64,000 nucleotides of DNA from Prochlorococcus marinus str. MIT 9201 (GCF_000759955.1 NZ_JNAL01000018.1:235564-299563); one strand, 5' to 3'; numbered from the stretch's first letter, positions 17,917 through 27,550 are shown. Notes: a model not told the origin generated them from the letters alone. Numbers and translations are program-made.

Positions 17917-17967
17917 AGGTGATCTCAACCGATGTTTCGGACAGCGGTTCGATTCCGCTCAACTCCA
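17917..17967 (+). ncRNA. ssrA: tmRNA acceptor piece (permuted gene)
   Basis: This segment holds the 3' part of the mature molecule: the conserved TTTCGGACA, a T-arm AGCGG-TTCGATT-CCGCT (17943-17959) and the 3' acceptor strand CAACTCC with discriminator A17967. It lies before, not after, the coding part. CAACTCC pairs with GGGGTTG at 17974-17980, so the normal 5' and 3' ends of tmRNA are joined in the gene by only CTATTT. Processing should remove that linker to give a two-piece tmRNA, as known for alpha-cyanobacteria. The 5' end of this piece is estimated. CCA is not encoded and must be added. Confidence 0.88.
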
Positions 17968-17973
17968 CTATTT

Positions 17974-18166
17974 GGGGTTGTAATGGTTTCGACGGGGCAT
18001 AAGGAAGGTGACTGAAGCCGGCTCGGTTAGAGCAAAAACACAAACGCTAACAAAATCGTTAGTTTCTCCCGTCAAACAGCACCAGTTGCTGCTTGATCCT
18101 AAAGGAGATGGGGTCATATCAGCCTTATCAACCAAATGATACGAGGAGTCTGGAAGGACTCCACTT
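17974..18166 (+). ncRNA. ssrA: tmRNA coding piece with tag ANKIVSFSRQTAPVAA
   Basis: It starts with the 5' acceptor strand GGGGTTG, continues with the conserved TAATGGTTTCGACGGGG (tRNA-like D region) and then the tag frame. The resume codon is GCT at 18046; the tag of 16 residues runs to 18093 and stops at TGA 18094-18096. The peptide ends PVAA, a ClpXP-type degradation end. tmRNA with SmpB rescues ribosomes stalled on broken mRNA. Downstream sequence can form the remaining pseudoknot elements, and the 3' end is set by a terminator. With the acceptor piece this forms a circularly permuted gene. Confidence 0.92.
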
Positions 18167-18170
18167 TTTT
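18145..18170 (+). terminator. Intrinsic terminator of the tmRNA gene
   Basis: GGAGTC (18145-18150) pairs perfectly with GACTCC (18157-18162) around a six-base loop, and six T residues follow at 18165-18170. It is one of the clearest hairpin-plus-T terminators in the window and ends the tmRNA coding piece. Confidence 0.8.
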
Positions 18171-18324
18171 AAATAAATAAAATGTTGTAGTAGATAATTT
18201 ATTAGTGTGTAAATATTGCTGCAATTGCTTGTATTAAAAGGAATTTTTTTAATTTAATAAGTATAAATACTGAGAAGATAAGTTTTAAATTAATTTATCT
18301 TATTAAAAACTCCAATAATGCAAA

Positions 18325-18462
18325 ATGGAAAATAATAAAAAACTAAATGACTTGATCATAAATCTCAAGCCTAAAGTTATTAGATTTACTGGTGAGAAAT
18401 TTCCCACTGAACTATGGAATAGTAGTTGTCAAATAAAAAAAAATAAGAAGATATCTACCTAA
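18325..18462 (+). CDS. 45-residue basic protein, unknown (small ORF)
   Basis: ATG at 18325, TAA at 18460-18462. The product begins MENNKKLNDLIINLKPKVIRF and has TGEKFPTELWNSSCQIKKNKK near its end. It is basic, soluble, with one cysteine. I do not recognise it. The sequence after about residue 14 is not low complexity and looks like real protein, and it fills an otherwise empty gap between the tmRNA terminator and the convergent aldo/keto reductase gene (8 bases away). No clear ribosome-binding site is seen. Could still be chance. Confidence 0.5.
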   Translation: MENNKKLNDLIINLKPKVIRFTGEKFPTELWNSSCQIKKNKKIST

Positions 18463-18470
18463 AAATACAA

Positions 18471-19445
18471 TTAGATACTAGAAAAAGGATTTTTAGGCAT
18501 TTTTTTTAAACAATTTTTTGAAACTTCCTGTAGTATTTTAAATTCATTTTTATTTAAATTCCAATTGAATACATTCGATACATCTATAACTTGAGATTTT
18601 TTTCGCATTCCAACGAGTGGAATTGTTCCTTGATAACAACACCAATTAATTGCTACTTGCGCTTGGGAAACTGATCTATGATTCGCAATCCTTTTTAGAC
18701 ACCTCCGCAATTCATATGTTGGTTTTTTATAGTTTTCAAATAAAGCATTACGAATAAAACTTTTTTCTTTATATTCTTCTTGATCTGGATCAATACAAAG
18801 TACTCCAAATGACAAAGGACTATAAGCAAAGAAATCAATATTATTTTCTTCGCAAATTTTTTTTACCTGATATTGTTTTCCTAATTCGGGAGCAAGCAAA
18901 GAAAACTGTATCTGAACACTTTTCAGGCTCTGATCTCTTTTTGCCAAGAAATCAATTAATTTAGTCAATCTTTTAGGGCCTATATTTGATAAGCCGATTT
19001 GAAAATCAAAGCCTTGATCTTTTAAATCACAAAGATTATTCAACAGTCCTAATTCTTGCCAAGGACTATATTTAGCAGTTGACCAATGTAATTGCACTAT
19101 ATCTAATTTGTTATTTAGTCTTTCTAAACTTTTCAAAAAAGGTTTATTAAAACCTCTATTACCGATTCTCCACGGATAAGGTGCTAGTTTGGTTGCTACT
19201 TGAATTCTTTTTTTCTTTGCTGAAGGAGTATTTAATAAAAATTTGCCTATCAATAATTCACTTCTACCTTGAAAATTCCCAGTACCATAAGAATCTGCAG
19301 TATCAATTAGATCAAAACCTCTTCGTAATGCTTCATTAAATGTCTCACGTAAATCATCGTCATTTGTAGATTGATAATTCCAAAAAAGCTTATTCCCCCA
19401 AGACCATGTACCTAATCCTATTCTTTTCTTCACTAGCCTATACAA
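18471..19445 (-). CDS. Aldo/keto reductase family oxidoreductase
   Basis: A 324-residue TIM-barrel oxidoreductase. Near the N-terminus is RIGLGTWSWGNK, then FDLIDTADSYGTG with the catalytic Asp and Tyr, VATKLAPYPWR with the catalytic Lys, and DIVQLHWS with the His, completing the AKR tetrad. The C-terminal VPLVGMRKKSQVID matches the NADPH-binding loop IPIPG(A/T)xxxxqv. It should reduce carbonyls with NADPH in the cytoplasm; substrate unknown. The first possible start is TTG at 19445; a GTG four codons later (VKKRIGLG) is an equally good candidate. Confidence 0.92.
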   Translation of the reverse strand: MYRLVKKRIGLGTWSWGNKLFWNYQSTNDDDLRETFNEALRRGFDLIDTADSYGTGNFQGRSELLIGKFLLNTPSAKKKRIQVATKLAPYPWRIGNRGFNKPFLKSLERLNNKLDIVQLHWSTAKYSPWQELGLLNNLCDLKDQGFDFQIGLSNIGPKRLTKLIDFLAKRDQSLKSVQIQFSLLAPELGKQYQVKKICEENNIDFFAYSPLSFGVLCIDPDQEEYKEKSFIRNALFENYKKPTYELRRCLKRIANHRSVSQAQVAINWCCYQGTIPLVGMRKKSQVIDVSNVFNWNLNKNEFKILQEVSKNCLKKMPKNPFSSI

Positions 19446-19581
19446 ATAAGTGACTTTATAAGGTTATCTATTAATATTAACTTTTTAAAATATTTCAAAA
19501 AATAAGTTTTAAATAATTAAAAATCAAATTCTCTTGACATTAAGAAATTATTCTCCAAAGTAAGGGAAATAAAATAAAAAA

Positions 19582-20253
19582 TTGTTCATTACCGTTTGCG
19601 GACAAAAAGGTGGAGTAGCCAAAACTTGCACAAGTATTCATCTTGCTAGCGTTTGGCATTCTGAAGGTAAAAAAGTTTGTATAGTCGATGCCGACAAGAA
19701 TAGATCTGCATTAGCGTACGCATCGAGAGGCAATCTTCCATTTCCAGTTTTCCCAGTCAGTTCTGCTGCTAAAGCATCAAGATCATCAGAAATTGTTATA
19801 ACTGATGGACAGGCTAGCAGCGATGAAGAAGAACTTAAACACTTAGCGTATGGTTCAGATTTAGTTATCTTACCTACAACTGCAAAAGCAAGATCAGTAG
19901 AGTTGACTGTTGAATTAGCTAATTTATTAAAAAATTTAAAGGTTAACCATGCAGTAGTAATAGTTAAGGTTGATTTTAGACAGCAAAAAGCAGCGCAACA
20001 AGCCAAAGCAGCTCTAGAAAATTTTGGTTTATATGTTTTTGATACATTTATACCCTTACTTTCAGCATTTGATAAAGCAGAAGCCTCAGGTAATGCAGTA
20101 TTTGAAGCTGTAGACGATTTAGGTAGATCAGATCCTCGTCGAATGACGGGCTGGTCTGCTTATTGTTCAATTGCCTCACAAATTCCATGCCTGATTTCGA
20201 AGCCCTCATCCGACACCAACAACTTAAACAACCAACAACCAATCAGCGCTTAA
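19582..20253 (+). CDS. ParA/MinD-family ATPase
   Basis: A 223-residue ATPase starting TTG-TTC-ATT. The N-terminus MFITVCGQKGGVAKT is a deviant Walker A (KGGVAKT, with the first signature lysine at residue 9), followed by VCIVDADKNRSA (switch I region) and VITDGQASSDEE in place of the usual DxP(P/A) Walker B neighbourhood, then LVILPTTAKARSVE. It is short for chromosomal ParA and there is no parB beside it, so it belongs with the orphan ParA-like proteins that position plasmids, carboxysomes or other cargo. Its last 67 bases overlap the next gene in another frame. Confidence 0.9.
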   Translation: MFITVCGQKGGVAKTCTSIHLASVWHSEGKKVCIVDADKNRSALAYASRGNLPFPVFPVSSAAKASRSSEIVITDGQASSDEEELKHLAYGSDLVILPTTAKARSVELTVELANLLKNLKVNHAVVIVKVDFRQQKAAQQAKAALENFGLYVFDTFIPLLSAFDKAEASGNAVFEAVDDLGRSDPRRMTGWSAYCSIASQIPCLISKPSSDTNNLNNQQPISA

Positions 20254-20429
20254 AAGTAGTTGATTCACCTAATTTTGAAAAAGAAAAAAAAGAAGAAACA
20301 ATAATTACAAAATCTGGATTATTAGTTAATTTTTTTGGAGGTTTTGTTGGTTCAGTAATTGGAACTTTAACAATACTATTTCTTTATATAAATGAATATC
20401 TACCAATAGATTTCCTAAAACTTAAGTAG
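20187..20429 (+). CDS. Small membrane protein overlapping the ParA-like gene
   Basis: From the ATG at 20187 (MPDFEALIRHQQLKQPTTNQ) this is 80 residues; its first 67 bases lie inside the ParA-like gene in the +1 register relative to it. The first ~45 residues are polar, the C-terminus has one glycine-containing membrane helix (LLVNFFGGFVGSVIGTLTILFLYI). An ATG at 20163 gives a longer form that looks less natural. The PDFEALIRHQQLKQ start looks conserved-type rather than random. Tight overlap suggests translational coupling with the ATPase and a shared job. It ends 8 bases into the convergent argJ gene. Confidence 0.72.
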   Translation: MPDFEALIRHQQLKQPTTNQRLKVVDSPNFEKEKKEETIITKSGLLVNFFGGFVGSVIGTLTILFLYINEYLPIDFLKLK

Positions 20430-21660
20430 TATATTCGCTATTTATTTCAACATACTTTTTAGAAAGATCGCATCCCCAAGCAGTACCTTTAGATGCGCCA
20501 GAATTGAGATTAATAGTAATTTTTACAATATCATCAACTAAATATCTACCTTTCATTCTTGATTTCATATACTCAGTGACTTTTTGCGAGTCATAATTAT
20601 TTACCTTGCCCTTTTCCAAAATCTGAGCATCACCAATATACAAATCAACATCATTTAAGTTGAATTTAACTCCAGATTTACCTCCAGCAGAGATAATTCT
20701 CCCCCAATTAGGATCACAGCCATGTATGGCGGTTTTTACCAACGCAGAATTACAGATAGATTTTGCGAGCATAATTGCATCATCAGTATTTTTTGCTCCT
20801 TGAACCAAAACTTCTAATAGACAATTTGCTCCCTCACCATCCCTTGCAATACTTTTTGCCAAGTTTTGACAAACAATATCAATCCCTTTTTGAATAATTG
20901 GAAAAAACCTTTTTTCAATTTTCTCTCCTGCATTTATTCCGATACAAGAATCATTTGTGCTTGTCTCTCCATCAACTGATATTGCATTAAAAGATTTCTT
21001 AACCGCATTAGAAATCATTTTGTCCCATTCTTCTTTTTGAATACTTGCATCACAGGTTAAAAAAGCAAGCATTGTAGCCATATTGGGATAAATCATTCCT
21101 GAACCTTTTGCAAATCCTGCTATTTTTATTTTTCTTCCTTGAATAATCGTCTCTATTAAAACTTTTTTCAAAGTCAAATCAGTAGTTAAAATTGCTTCTG
21201 CTGCATTTTGAAAATTATTGAGGTTTAGATCACTAACTAAATTAGGTAAATTTTTTACTAAATCATTGATTTGAATAGGAACACCAATTACACCAGTTGA
21301 GCACATTAAAACTTCTTCTTCTTTTATTCCTAAAAGTTTCGCAATCTTGGCAGTAGCAATTTTAATATGTTGAATTCCAAGATTTCCAGTGCAAGCATTT
21401 GCTTGACCAGAATTAATTAGTATTGCTCGGACAAAACCAGAAGCTCTTTTAATCCTTTCCTCACAAATATCCACACATGAAGCGCGAACTATTGATTGGG
21501 TAAACATCCCACTAAAAATACTGCCTTCTGGAGCGAGTATTAGTGCTAAATCTTTTTTATTAGAAGCTTTTAATCCAGCAGATATCCCAGCAAAAAGAAA
21601 CCCCTTGGGTGTTGCCTTACTGTCATCAACAAAGGACCAATTGTAATCTAACTGGCTCAA
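20422..21660 (-). CDS. argJ: Glutamate N-acetyltransferase / amino-acid acetyltransferase
   Basis: A 412-residue ArgJ. The self-cleavage region KGSGMIYPNMATMLAF is present; the enzyme cuts itself before the Thr of NMATML, and that Thr is the nucleophile, giving alpha and beta chains. VKTAIHGCDPNWGRII near the C-terminus and GNLGIQH are further family motifs. ArgJ moves the acetyl group from acetylornithine to glutamate, recycling it in arginine synthesis; whether it also uses acetyl-CoA is not clear from sequence. argH is in the same window at 59807-61186, unlinked. Confidence 0.97.
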   Translation of the reverse strand: MSQLDYNWSFVDDSKATPKGFLFAGISAGLKASNKKDLALILAPEGSIFSGMFTQSIVRASCVDICEERIKRASGFVRAILINSGQANACTGNLGIQHIKIATAKIAKLLGIKEEEVLMCSTGVIGVPIQINDLVKNLPNLVSDLNLNNFQNAAEAILTTDLTLKKVLIETIIQGRKIKIAGFAKGSGMIYPNMATMLAFLTCDASIQKEEWDKMISNAVKKSFNAISVDGETSTNDSCIGINAGEKIEKRFFPIIQKGIDIVCQNLAKSIARDGEGANCLLEVLVQGAKNTDDAIMLAKSICNSALVKTAIHGCDPNWGRIISAGGKSGVKFNLNDVDLYIGDAQILEKGKVNNYDSQKVTEYMKSRMKGRYLVDDIVKITINLNSGASKGTAWGCDLSKKYVEINSEYTT

Positions 21661-21736
21661 ACTTTTTGGTATTTTTAATTCATACTAACTGCTCTTTAAT
21701 ACTAAAGAAACAGGTACTTAGATTATTATTAAATAT

Positions 21737-22354
21737 ATGGATATTCTTAGAAAATTAAAAAATAACCAAAGAAGAATTGGTTTAACAGGAGGTATTGCTA
21801 GTGGAAAGACCACAATAACAAATTACATTAGAGAACATAAAAACATTCCGATATTAGATGCAGATAATTTATCAAGAGAATTGATCAAACCAAATACATA
21901 CGGATATAAAAAAATTTTAGAATATTTTGGGAATCAAATAATTGATAATAAGAAAAATACAGAGAAGGCTATAAACAGAAAACTTTTAAGAAACATTATT
22001 TTTAAACATCCAAAAAGTAAAGAATGGATTGAAAAACTGCTTCACCCCCTAGTTAAAGAAAAAATGATCGAAGAATGCACTCGATACATGAACAATCAAA
22101 CTATTGTAATGGTTATTCCATTATTATTTGAAGCAAAATTTGAAGATATATGCACTGAAATTTGGCTTGTTGAATGTCCAATAGAAATACAAAAACAAAG
22201 ACTAATTAAACGAGATAAAATTAGTGAAAAAGAAGCATACGAATCAATAAATCTTCAATTAAGCTTTGAAGAAAAAAGAAAATTTTCAGACATTATTTTA
22301 GATAATTCAGATAATCAAAATAAATGGATTAAGACAATAAGAGAGCTTCTTTGA
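21737..22354 (+). CDS. coaE: Dephospho-CoA kinase
   Basis: A 205-residue P-loop kinase with GLTGGIASGKTT near residues 19-30, DADNLSREL (substrate aspartate) and the lid region RLIKRDKIS. It phosphorylates the 3'-hydroxyl of dephospho-CoA, the last step in coenzyme A synthesis, using ATP. Length is typical. It is divergent from argJ (76 bases between starts) and convergent with gatB, four bases apart. Confidence 0.96.
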   Translation: MDILRKLKNNQRRIGLTGGIASGKTTITNYIREHKNIPILDADNLSRELIKPNTYGYKKILEYFGNQIIDNKKNTEKAINRKLLRNIIFKHPKSKEWIEKLLHPLVKEKMIEECTRYMNNQTIVMVIPLLFEAKFEDICTEIWLVECPIEIQKQRLIKRDKISEKEAYESINLQLSFEEKRKFSDIILDNSDNQNKWIKTIRELL

Positions 22355-22358
22355 TGAT

Positions 22359-23831
22359 TTAGCCATTCAACTTTTCCACAAGAAGTTTATTTGCAAGTTT
22401 AGGGTCAGCTTTGCCTTTTGTTCTTTTCATAAGTTGACCAACAAAAAACCCAAGTAATTTGGTTTTACCATTTTTAAATGCTTGTACTTCATTTGGATAT
22501 TCAGTTATAAGTTCATTAATTATTGGCAAAATACTTGAAGAATCAGATATCATTGCTAACCCTTTTTCTTCGACAAGATTTTTCGGAGAAATATTTTTTT
22601 GGACAAGTTCAGGTAAAATTTCTTTTGCAATTTTCCCACTGATAGTTTTATTTGAGATCATGCTAATCATTTCAGCAAGATTTTCAGGACTAAGCTTCAA
22701 TTCACTAAAACTAAGTTTATTTGATTTTAAATAGCCAACAATATCACTTGTTATCCAATTTGAAGCAAGTTTGGGCTCAGCACCATAAGCTACTGTTTCT
22801 TCAAAAAAGTTTGCCATGCTTATTTCATCAGAAATTACCCTTGCATCATATGCGGACAATCCAAATTGACTCACATATTTATTTCTTTTCTTTGAAGGTA
22901 ATTCAGGTAATTCTTTAAACCATATTTCTTTTTGGGCTTTTGTTATTTCAATCGGTCCTAAGTCAGGATCAGGAAAATATCTATAATCACTGCTTCCTTC
23001 TTTTAATCTCATACTTTTTGTTAATTGCTTAGCTTCATCCCAAAGCCTTGTTTCTTGGAAAATTTTTCCTCCATTTTCATAAACTTCTATTTGTCTGGCT
23101 ATTTCATAATCACAAGCTTTTTGAATTGCAGAAAATGAATTCATATTCTTAATTTCTACTTTGGTACCAAAAGGAGCATTAGGTCCTTTTCTAACTGAAA
23201 TATTGACATCACATCTTAATGAACCCTCCTGCATATTTCCATCGGATACTCCAAGATATCTAACTGTTCTTCTAATCTCAGAAGCATATTCTGATGCCTC
23301 TTTACCTGTCCTTATATCTGGTTTACTTACAATTTCACAAAGTGCTATCCCAGCACGATTGTAATCAACTAAGGAATACTTAGAACCAGCTAATCTGTCG
23401 CTACCTGAATGAACTAACTTACCGGCATCTTCTTCCATATGCAGCCTTTCTATTCCAATTTTTTTAACATAAGTTTCTTTGTCCTTTTCTATTATTTCAA
23501 CCTCTAACCAGCCATTTTCAGCTAGTGGCTCATCAAATTGTGAAATTTGATAATTTTTAGGCAAATCAGGATAAAAATATTGTTTTCTATCAAATTTACA
23601 ATGTTCTGCGACATTTAAATTTAATGCTAATGAAGTTTTTACAGCATACTCCAGAACAGTCTCATTCAAAACTGGAAGAGTTCCTGGTAACCCACAAACT
23701 ACAGGATCTATATGCGTATTAGGTGCATCACCAAAAGCTGTTGACGCAGATGTGAATATTTTACTTTTCGTATTAAGCTGTACATGAGTTTCCAAACCAA
23801 TCACAGCTTCCCAAGATTCCAAATTGTTCAT
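22359..23831 (-). CDS. gatB: Aspartyl/glutamyl-tRNA(Asn/Gln) amidotransferase subunit B
   Basis: From the ATG at 23831 (MNNLESWEAVIGLETHVQL) the protein has 490 residues, the normal length. An upstream ATG in frame would add 29 hydrophobic residues and overlap the start of thiO, so I reject it. The conserved GLETHVQLNTKSKIFT, CGLPGTLPVLN and DYNRAGIALCEIVSKPDI blocks and a C-terminal YqeY-like tail domain are present. GatB with GatA and GatC converts Glu-tRNA(Gln) and, in some species, Asp-tRNA(Asn) to the amidated forms. It is divergent from thiO, with 78 bases between starts. Confidence 0.97.
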   Translation of the reverse strand: MNNLESWEAVIGLETHVQLNTKSKIFTSASTAFGDAPNTHIDPVVCGLPGTLPVLNETVLEYAVKTSLALNLNVAEHCKFDRKQYFYPDLPKNYQISQFDEPLAENGWLEVEIIEKDKETYVKKIGIERLHMEEDAGKLVHSGSDRLAGSKYSLVDYNRAGIALCEIVSKPDIRTGKEASEYASEIRRTVRYLGVSDGNMQEGSLRCDVNISVRKGPNAPFGTKVEIKNMNSFSAIQKACDYEIARQIEVYENGGKIFQETRLWDEAKQLTKSMRLKEGSSDYRYFPDPDLGPIEITKAQKEIWFKELPELPSKKRNKYVSQFGLSAYDARVISDEISMANFFEETVAYGAEPKLASNWITSDIVGYLKSNKLSFSELKLSPENLAEMISMISNKTISGKIAKEILPELVQKNISPKNLVEEKGLAMISDSSSILPIINELITEYPNEVQAFKNGKTKLLGFFVGQLMKRTKGKADPKLANKLLVEKLNG

Positions 23832-23909
23832 TATCAAAAGTCTCTTCATTAATATTATTGGATATAAATGAAAAGAGGACCAAAACACAAATAAAATATT
23901 AATTATTAA

Positions 23910-25019
23910 ATGACACAAGAAACCAAAAATTCAATATTAATTATTGGCGGGGGACTTTTAGGTTTATCTATTGCTTATGAATTTTCTAGAAATAACTTCA
24001 AAGTTTTAGTTTTAAGCAAAAACAGAAATGAATCAGCTGGATTTGTTGCTGCTGGAATGTTAGCTACTCATGCCGAAGGGCTCGAAAATGAATTACTAAA
24101 ATTTGGCCAAGAAAGCCAAAGTCTAATTCCAAAGTGGATAAAAAGTATTGAACAAGATAGCAATATTAAATGCGGTTTAAAAAAATGTGGCATAATAGTT
24201 CCTTTTAAAAACAAAGAAGATCTTGAAGAGTTTCCTACTTATGAATATGGAAAATATTTAAATCACGAAGATCTTCAAAAAGAAATTAATGGAATGAATT
24301 CTATTTGGAAACATGGTTTACTTTTTGAACAAGATGGTCAAATAGATAATCGAAGAAGACTGATGCGTGCTCTTGAGAGAGCATGCTCCTTGCACGGAGT
24401 CGAATTTCAAGAAGGATCAGAAGTAGAGGATTTGACATTAGAAAAAAACAAAATTACAGGTGCAACAGTTTTATGTGCCACTGGGGAACTAAAAAAAATT
24501 AAATGCGAAAAAGCAATTATATGCGGCGGTGCTTGGAGTAAAAAAATTTTTAATAAGATTCCAGTCTTTCCTGTAAAGGGACAAATGCTATCAATACAAG
24601 GTCCAACAAATTTTTTGAAAAGAGTTATTTTTGGTCCAAAAACTTATTTAGTTCCCCGTGATGATGGACTTATTATCGTTGGAGCGACAGTTGAAAAAGA
24701 TTCTAAATTTAATCAGGGTAATACTCCTCATGGAATAAAACAACTGCAAGAAGGTATTTGCTCCTTATTACCAGAAGCTATTAATTGGCCACAAATGGAA
24801 CATTGGTGGGGATTTAGACCTTGCACACCAGACCTAAAACCAATAATAGGAAAGTCAAAAATTGAAAACCTTATTATAGCTACAGGACATTACAGAAATG
24901 GAGTTTTGTTTTCTGCAATAACAAGTGATCTTCTCTTGAAAATAGTTGAAAATAAGAGGCTCAAAGATACAGAAAAAATCTTTTTAGAGAAATTTAGTTT
25001 AAATAGATTCGATGTTTAA
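23910..25019 (+). CDS. thiO: FAD-dependent glycine oxidase ThiO
   Basis: A 369-residue flavoprotein. The N-terminal dinucleotide fold ILIIGGGLLGLSIAYEFSR binds FAD; later come the second FAD contact CEKAIICGGAWSKKI, FPVKGQML and the C-terminal HYRNGVLFSAITSDLL typical of the glycine/D-amino-acid oxidase group. In cyanobacteria and Bacillus ThiO oxidises glycine to the imine used by ThiG to build the thiazole of thiamine. thiL lies elsewhere in this window. The related family members (sarcosine oxidase, D-amino-acid dehydrogenase) are the alternatives, but the C-terminal region favours ThiO. Confidence 0.88.
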   Translation: MTQETKNSILIIGGGLLGLSIAYEFSRNNFKVLVLSKNRNESAGFVAAGMLATHAEGLENELLKFGQESQSLIPKWIKSIEQDSNIKCGLKKCGIIVPFKNKEDLEEFPTYEYGKYLNHEDLQKEINGMNSIWKHGLLFEQDGQIDNRRRLMRALERACSLHGVEFQEGSEVEDLTLEKNKITGATVLCATGELKKIKCEKAIICGGAWSKKIFNKIPVFPVKGQMLSIQGPTNFLKRVIFGPKTYLVPRDDGLIIVGATVEKDSKFNQGNTPHGIKQLQEGICSLLPEAINWPQMEHWWGFRPCTPDLKPIIGKSKIENLIIATGHYRNGVLFSAITSDLLLKIVENKRLKDTEKIFLEKFSLNRFDV

Positions 25020-25022
25020 ATT

Positions 25023-25481
25023 TTAATTTTCAGATCGCCATTTAGCATCAGAAGTTTCCCACTCACATAATTCCTTTTCGTTAAACCATAGATCAATTTC
25101 AAATTTTGCAGTATCTTCTCCATCAGAACCATGAATAATATTCCTCCCAATATCAATAGCTAAATCACCTCTAATTGTTCCTGGCTCTGCTTCAAGAGGT
25201 TTTGTTGCACCTATAATTTTTCTAGCACTCAAAATAACTCCTTCGCCTTCCCACACCATTGCGACAACAGGACCACTTGAAATAAAGTTTACTAAATCAC
25301 CAAAAAAGGGTCTTTCTTTATGGACGCCATAATGATTTTGAGCAAGATCTTTTGAAGGGATTAATTGCTTTAATCCAACCAATTTAAATCCTTTTTTTTC
25401 AAATCTGCCAATAATCTCAGCAACATATCCTCTTTGAACTCCATCTGGTTTAATTGCAATAAAGGTTCTCTCTTGGGTCAT
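25023..25481 (-). CDS. ndk: Nucleoside diphosphate kinase
   Basis: A 152-residue NDP kinase with the active-site motif NIIHGSDG; His117 is the residue that carries the phosphate. [15 protein letters not shown] at the N-terminus and the [15 protein letters not shown] loop are also conserved. It balances NTP pools by moving phosphate from ATP to other nucleoside diphosphates. It is convergent with thiO (three bases apart) and divergent from speA. Confidence 0.98.
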   Translation of the reverse strand: MTQERTFIAIKPDGVQRGYVAEIIGRFEKKGFKLVGLKQLIPSKDLAQNHYGVHKERPFFGDLVNFISSGPVVAMVWEGEGVILSARKIIGATKPLEAEPGTIRGDLAIDIGRNIIHGSDGEDTAKFEIDLWFNEKELCEWETSDAKWRSEN

Positions 25482-25603
25482 TTAGTTAATAATCACTCTA
25501 TGTATATTCAACTTTTGGGTGGTAACTTGGCAAGTAATCATTAAAATAAAAGATATTGTTTTGAGTTATTTTCAAAAACATCTATTAATCACTTAGACAT
25601 AAA

Positions 25604-27550
25604 TTGACCAATTTTGAGCCGAAAAAATTAAAGAATATTTGGACTATTGAAGATAGTATTTCGACTTACAACATAGACAAATGGGGGGATAGATATTTTT
25701 CTATAAATTCCAAAGGAAATATTTCAGTAACTAAAGATATAAAATCTGAAAATAAGATTGATCTTTACAAACTTGTCAAAGAACTTAAAAGTAGAGAAAT
25801 AAATTCTCCATTAATCATAAGATTTAACGATATCTTGAAAGATCGAATAAATGCACTACATGATGCTTTTTTAAAAGCTATAAAAACCTACAAATATGAG
25901 AATATTTATCAAGGCGTTTTCCCTGTCAAATGTAATCAACAGAAAAATGTACTAGAAAAAATAATAGAGTTTGGGAGCCAATGGAATTTTGGTTTAGAAG
26001 TGGGAAGTAAATCAGAACTATTAATTGGCCTTGCACTTCTTGAAAACCAAAGTTCATTATTAATATGCAACGGATATAAAGATAAGAAATATATTGAGAT
26101 TGCTACTTTGGCCAGAAAACTCGGCAAAAATCCAATAATAGTTATTGAACAACGAGATGAGGTAAAAAGAATTATTCAAGTAGTTCAAGAACTTAACGCG
26201 ACTCCATTGATAGGAATTAGAGCAAAGTTATCAAGTAAAAGTAGTGGTAGATGGGGCAAATCTATTGGAGATAATTCCAAATTTGGATTATCAATCCCAG
26301 AAATTATTTCGACAATAAAAGAACTTAAAGAAGCAAATCTTATAAACGAAATGAAATTGCTCCATTTTCATATAGGAAGTCAAATAAGTGATATTGCTGT
26401 TATCAAAGATGCATTACAAGAAGCGAGTCAAATATATGTTGAACTATGCAAACTAGGAGCCCCAATGCAATATATCGACGTTGGAGGAGGATTGGGAATA
26501 GATTTTGATGGAACTAAAACCTCCTCCAACACCTCTACTAATTATTCTCTTCAAAATTATGCTAACGATGTAATTGCAACCATTAAAGATTCATGTGAAT
26601 TAAATAATATCAAGCATCCAACCATAATTTCAGAAAGTGGAAGAGCAATAATTAGTCATTGTTCTGTTTTAATTTTTAATGTCCTAGGAACAAGCCATGT
26701 AAATTCTAAAATACAAATTTTTGATAAAAAAGATCAACAATTAATCGTTTCAAATTTACTTGAAACTTTCAATGAATTAAAAAAACTTAAAAATAAAAAA
26801 ATAAATTTATCTCAAATAATTGAACTATGGAATGATGCAAAAAAGTTTAAAGAAGATTGCTTAGTTGCCTTTAGATTAGGATTTTTAAGTTTAGAAGAAC
26901 GCGGTTATGCAGAGGAACTGACCTGGGCTTGCGCAAAAGAAATTTCTAATAACTTGAATAATGATGAAATCAATCACCCTGATTTATCTGAAATTACTGA
27001 AACTCTTGCATCAACTTATTATGCAAATTTATCTATCTTTAAATCTATTCCCGATAGCTGGGCAATCAATCAGATTTTTCCAATAGTACCAATTCATAGG
27101 CACTTAGAAGAACCTTTTTGCAAAGGCAACTTTGCAGATTTAACTTGTGATTCAGATGGGAAACTAAATAATTTTATTGATGATGGGAAGATTAAATCAT
27201 TACTCAATTTACATAAGCCAGAACTAGATAAAGATTATCTAATTGGAATTTTTATGACTGGAGCCTATCAAGAAGCATTGGGAAACTTGCACAATTTATT
27301 TGGAAATACAAATGTTGTTCATATAGATATAAATCAAGATAATACATATAAGGTCAAAAATATTATTAGAGAGGACAGTAAATCTGAAATTTTACAATTA
27401 TTAGATTACAGTTCAGCTTCTTTGGTTGAATCTATAAGAATTAATACTGAATCTGCAATTGATCAAAAAAAATTAACCATTGAAGAAGCAAGGAAATTAA
27501 TTGACCAAATCGAAATGAGTCTCAGAAAAAGTAGTTATTTATCTGAATAA
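25604..27550 (+). CDS. speA: Biosynthetic arginine decarboxylase
   Basis: A 648-residue member of the large biosynthetic arginine decarboxylases (alanine-racemase-fold PLP enzymes). The PLP lysine is Lys109 in [10 protein letters not shown]; the phosphate-binding [10 protein letters not shown] and [11 protein letters not shown] are present, and [15 protein letters not shown] supplies the active-site cysteine and aspartate. It makes agmatine from arginine for putrescine and spermidine. The start is TTG at 25604. The 3' end overlaps the convergent alaS gene by 16 bases. Confidence 0.96.
   Translation: MTNFEPKKLKNIWTIEDSISTYNIDKWGDRYFSINSKGNISVTKDIKSENKIDLYKLVKELKSREINSPLIIRFNDILKDRINALHDAFLKAIKTYKYENIYQGVFPVKCNQQKNVLEKIIEFGSQWNFGLEVGSKSELLIGLALLENQSSLLICNGYKDKKYIEIATLARKLGKNPIIVIEQRDEVKRIIQVVQELNATPLIGIRAKLSSKSSGRWGKSIGDNSKFGLSIPEIISTIKELKEANLINEMKLLHFHIGSQISDIAVIKDALQEASQIYVELCKLGAPMQYIDVGGGLGIDFDGTKTSSNTSTNYSLQNYANDVIATIKDSCELNNIKHPTIISESGRAIISHCSVLIFNVLGTSHVNSKIQIFDKKDQQLIVSNLLETFNELKKLKNKKINLSQIIELWNDAKKFKEDCLVAFRLGFLSLEERGYAEELTWACAKEISNNLNNDEINHPDLSEITETLASTYYANLSIFKSIPDSWAINQIFPIVPIHRHLEEPFCKGNFADLTCDSDGKLNNFIDDGKIKSLLNLHKPELDKDYLIGIFMTGAYQEALGNLHNLFGNTNVVHIDINQDNTYKVKNIIREDSKSEILQLLDYSSASLVESIRINTESAIDQKKLTIEEARKLIDQIEMSLRKSSYLSE

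Noticed and set aside
23832..23918. 29-residue N-terminal extension of GatB
   Set aside because: Hydrophobic, not family-like and overlaps thiO; the ATG at 23831 gives the normal GatB start.
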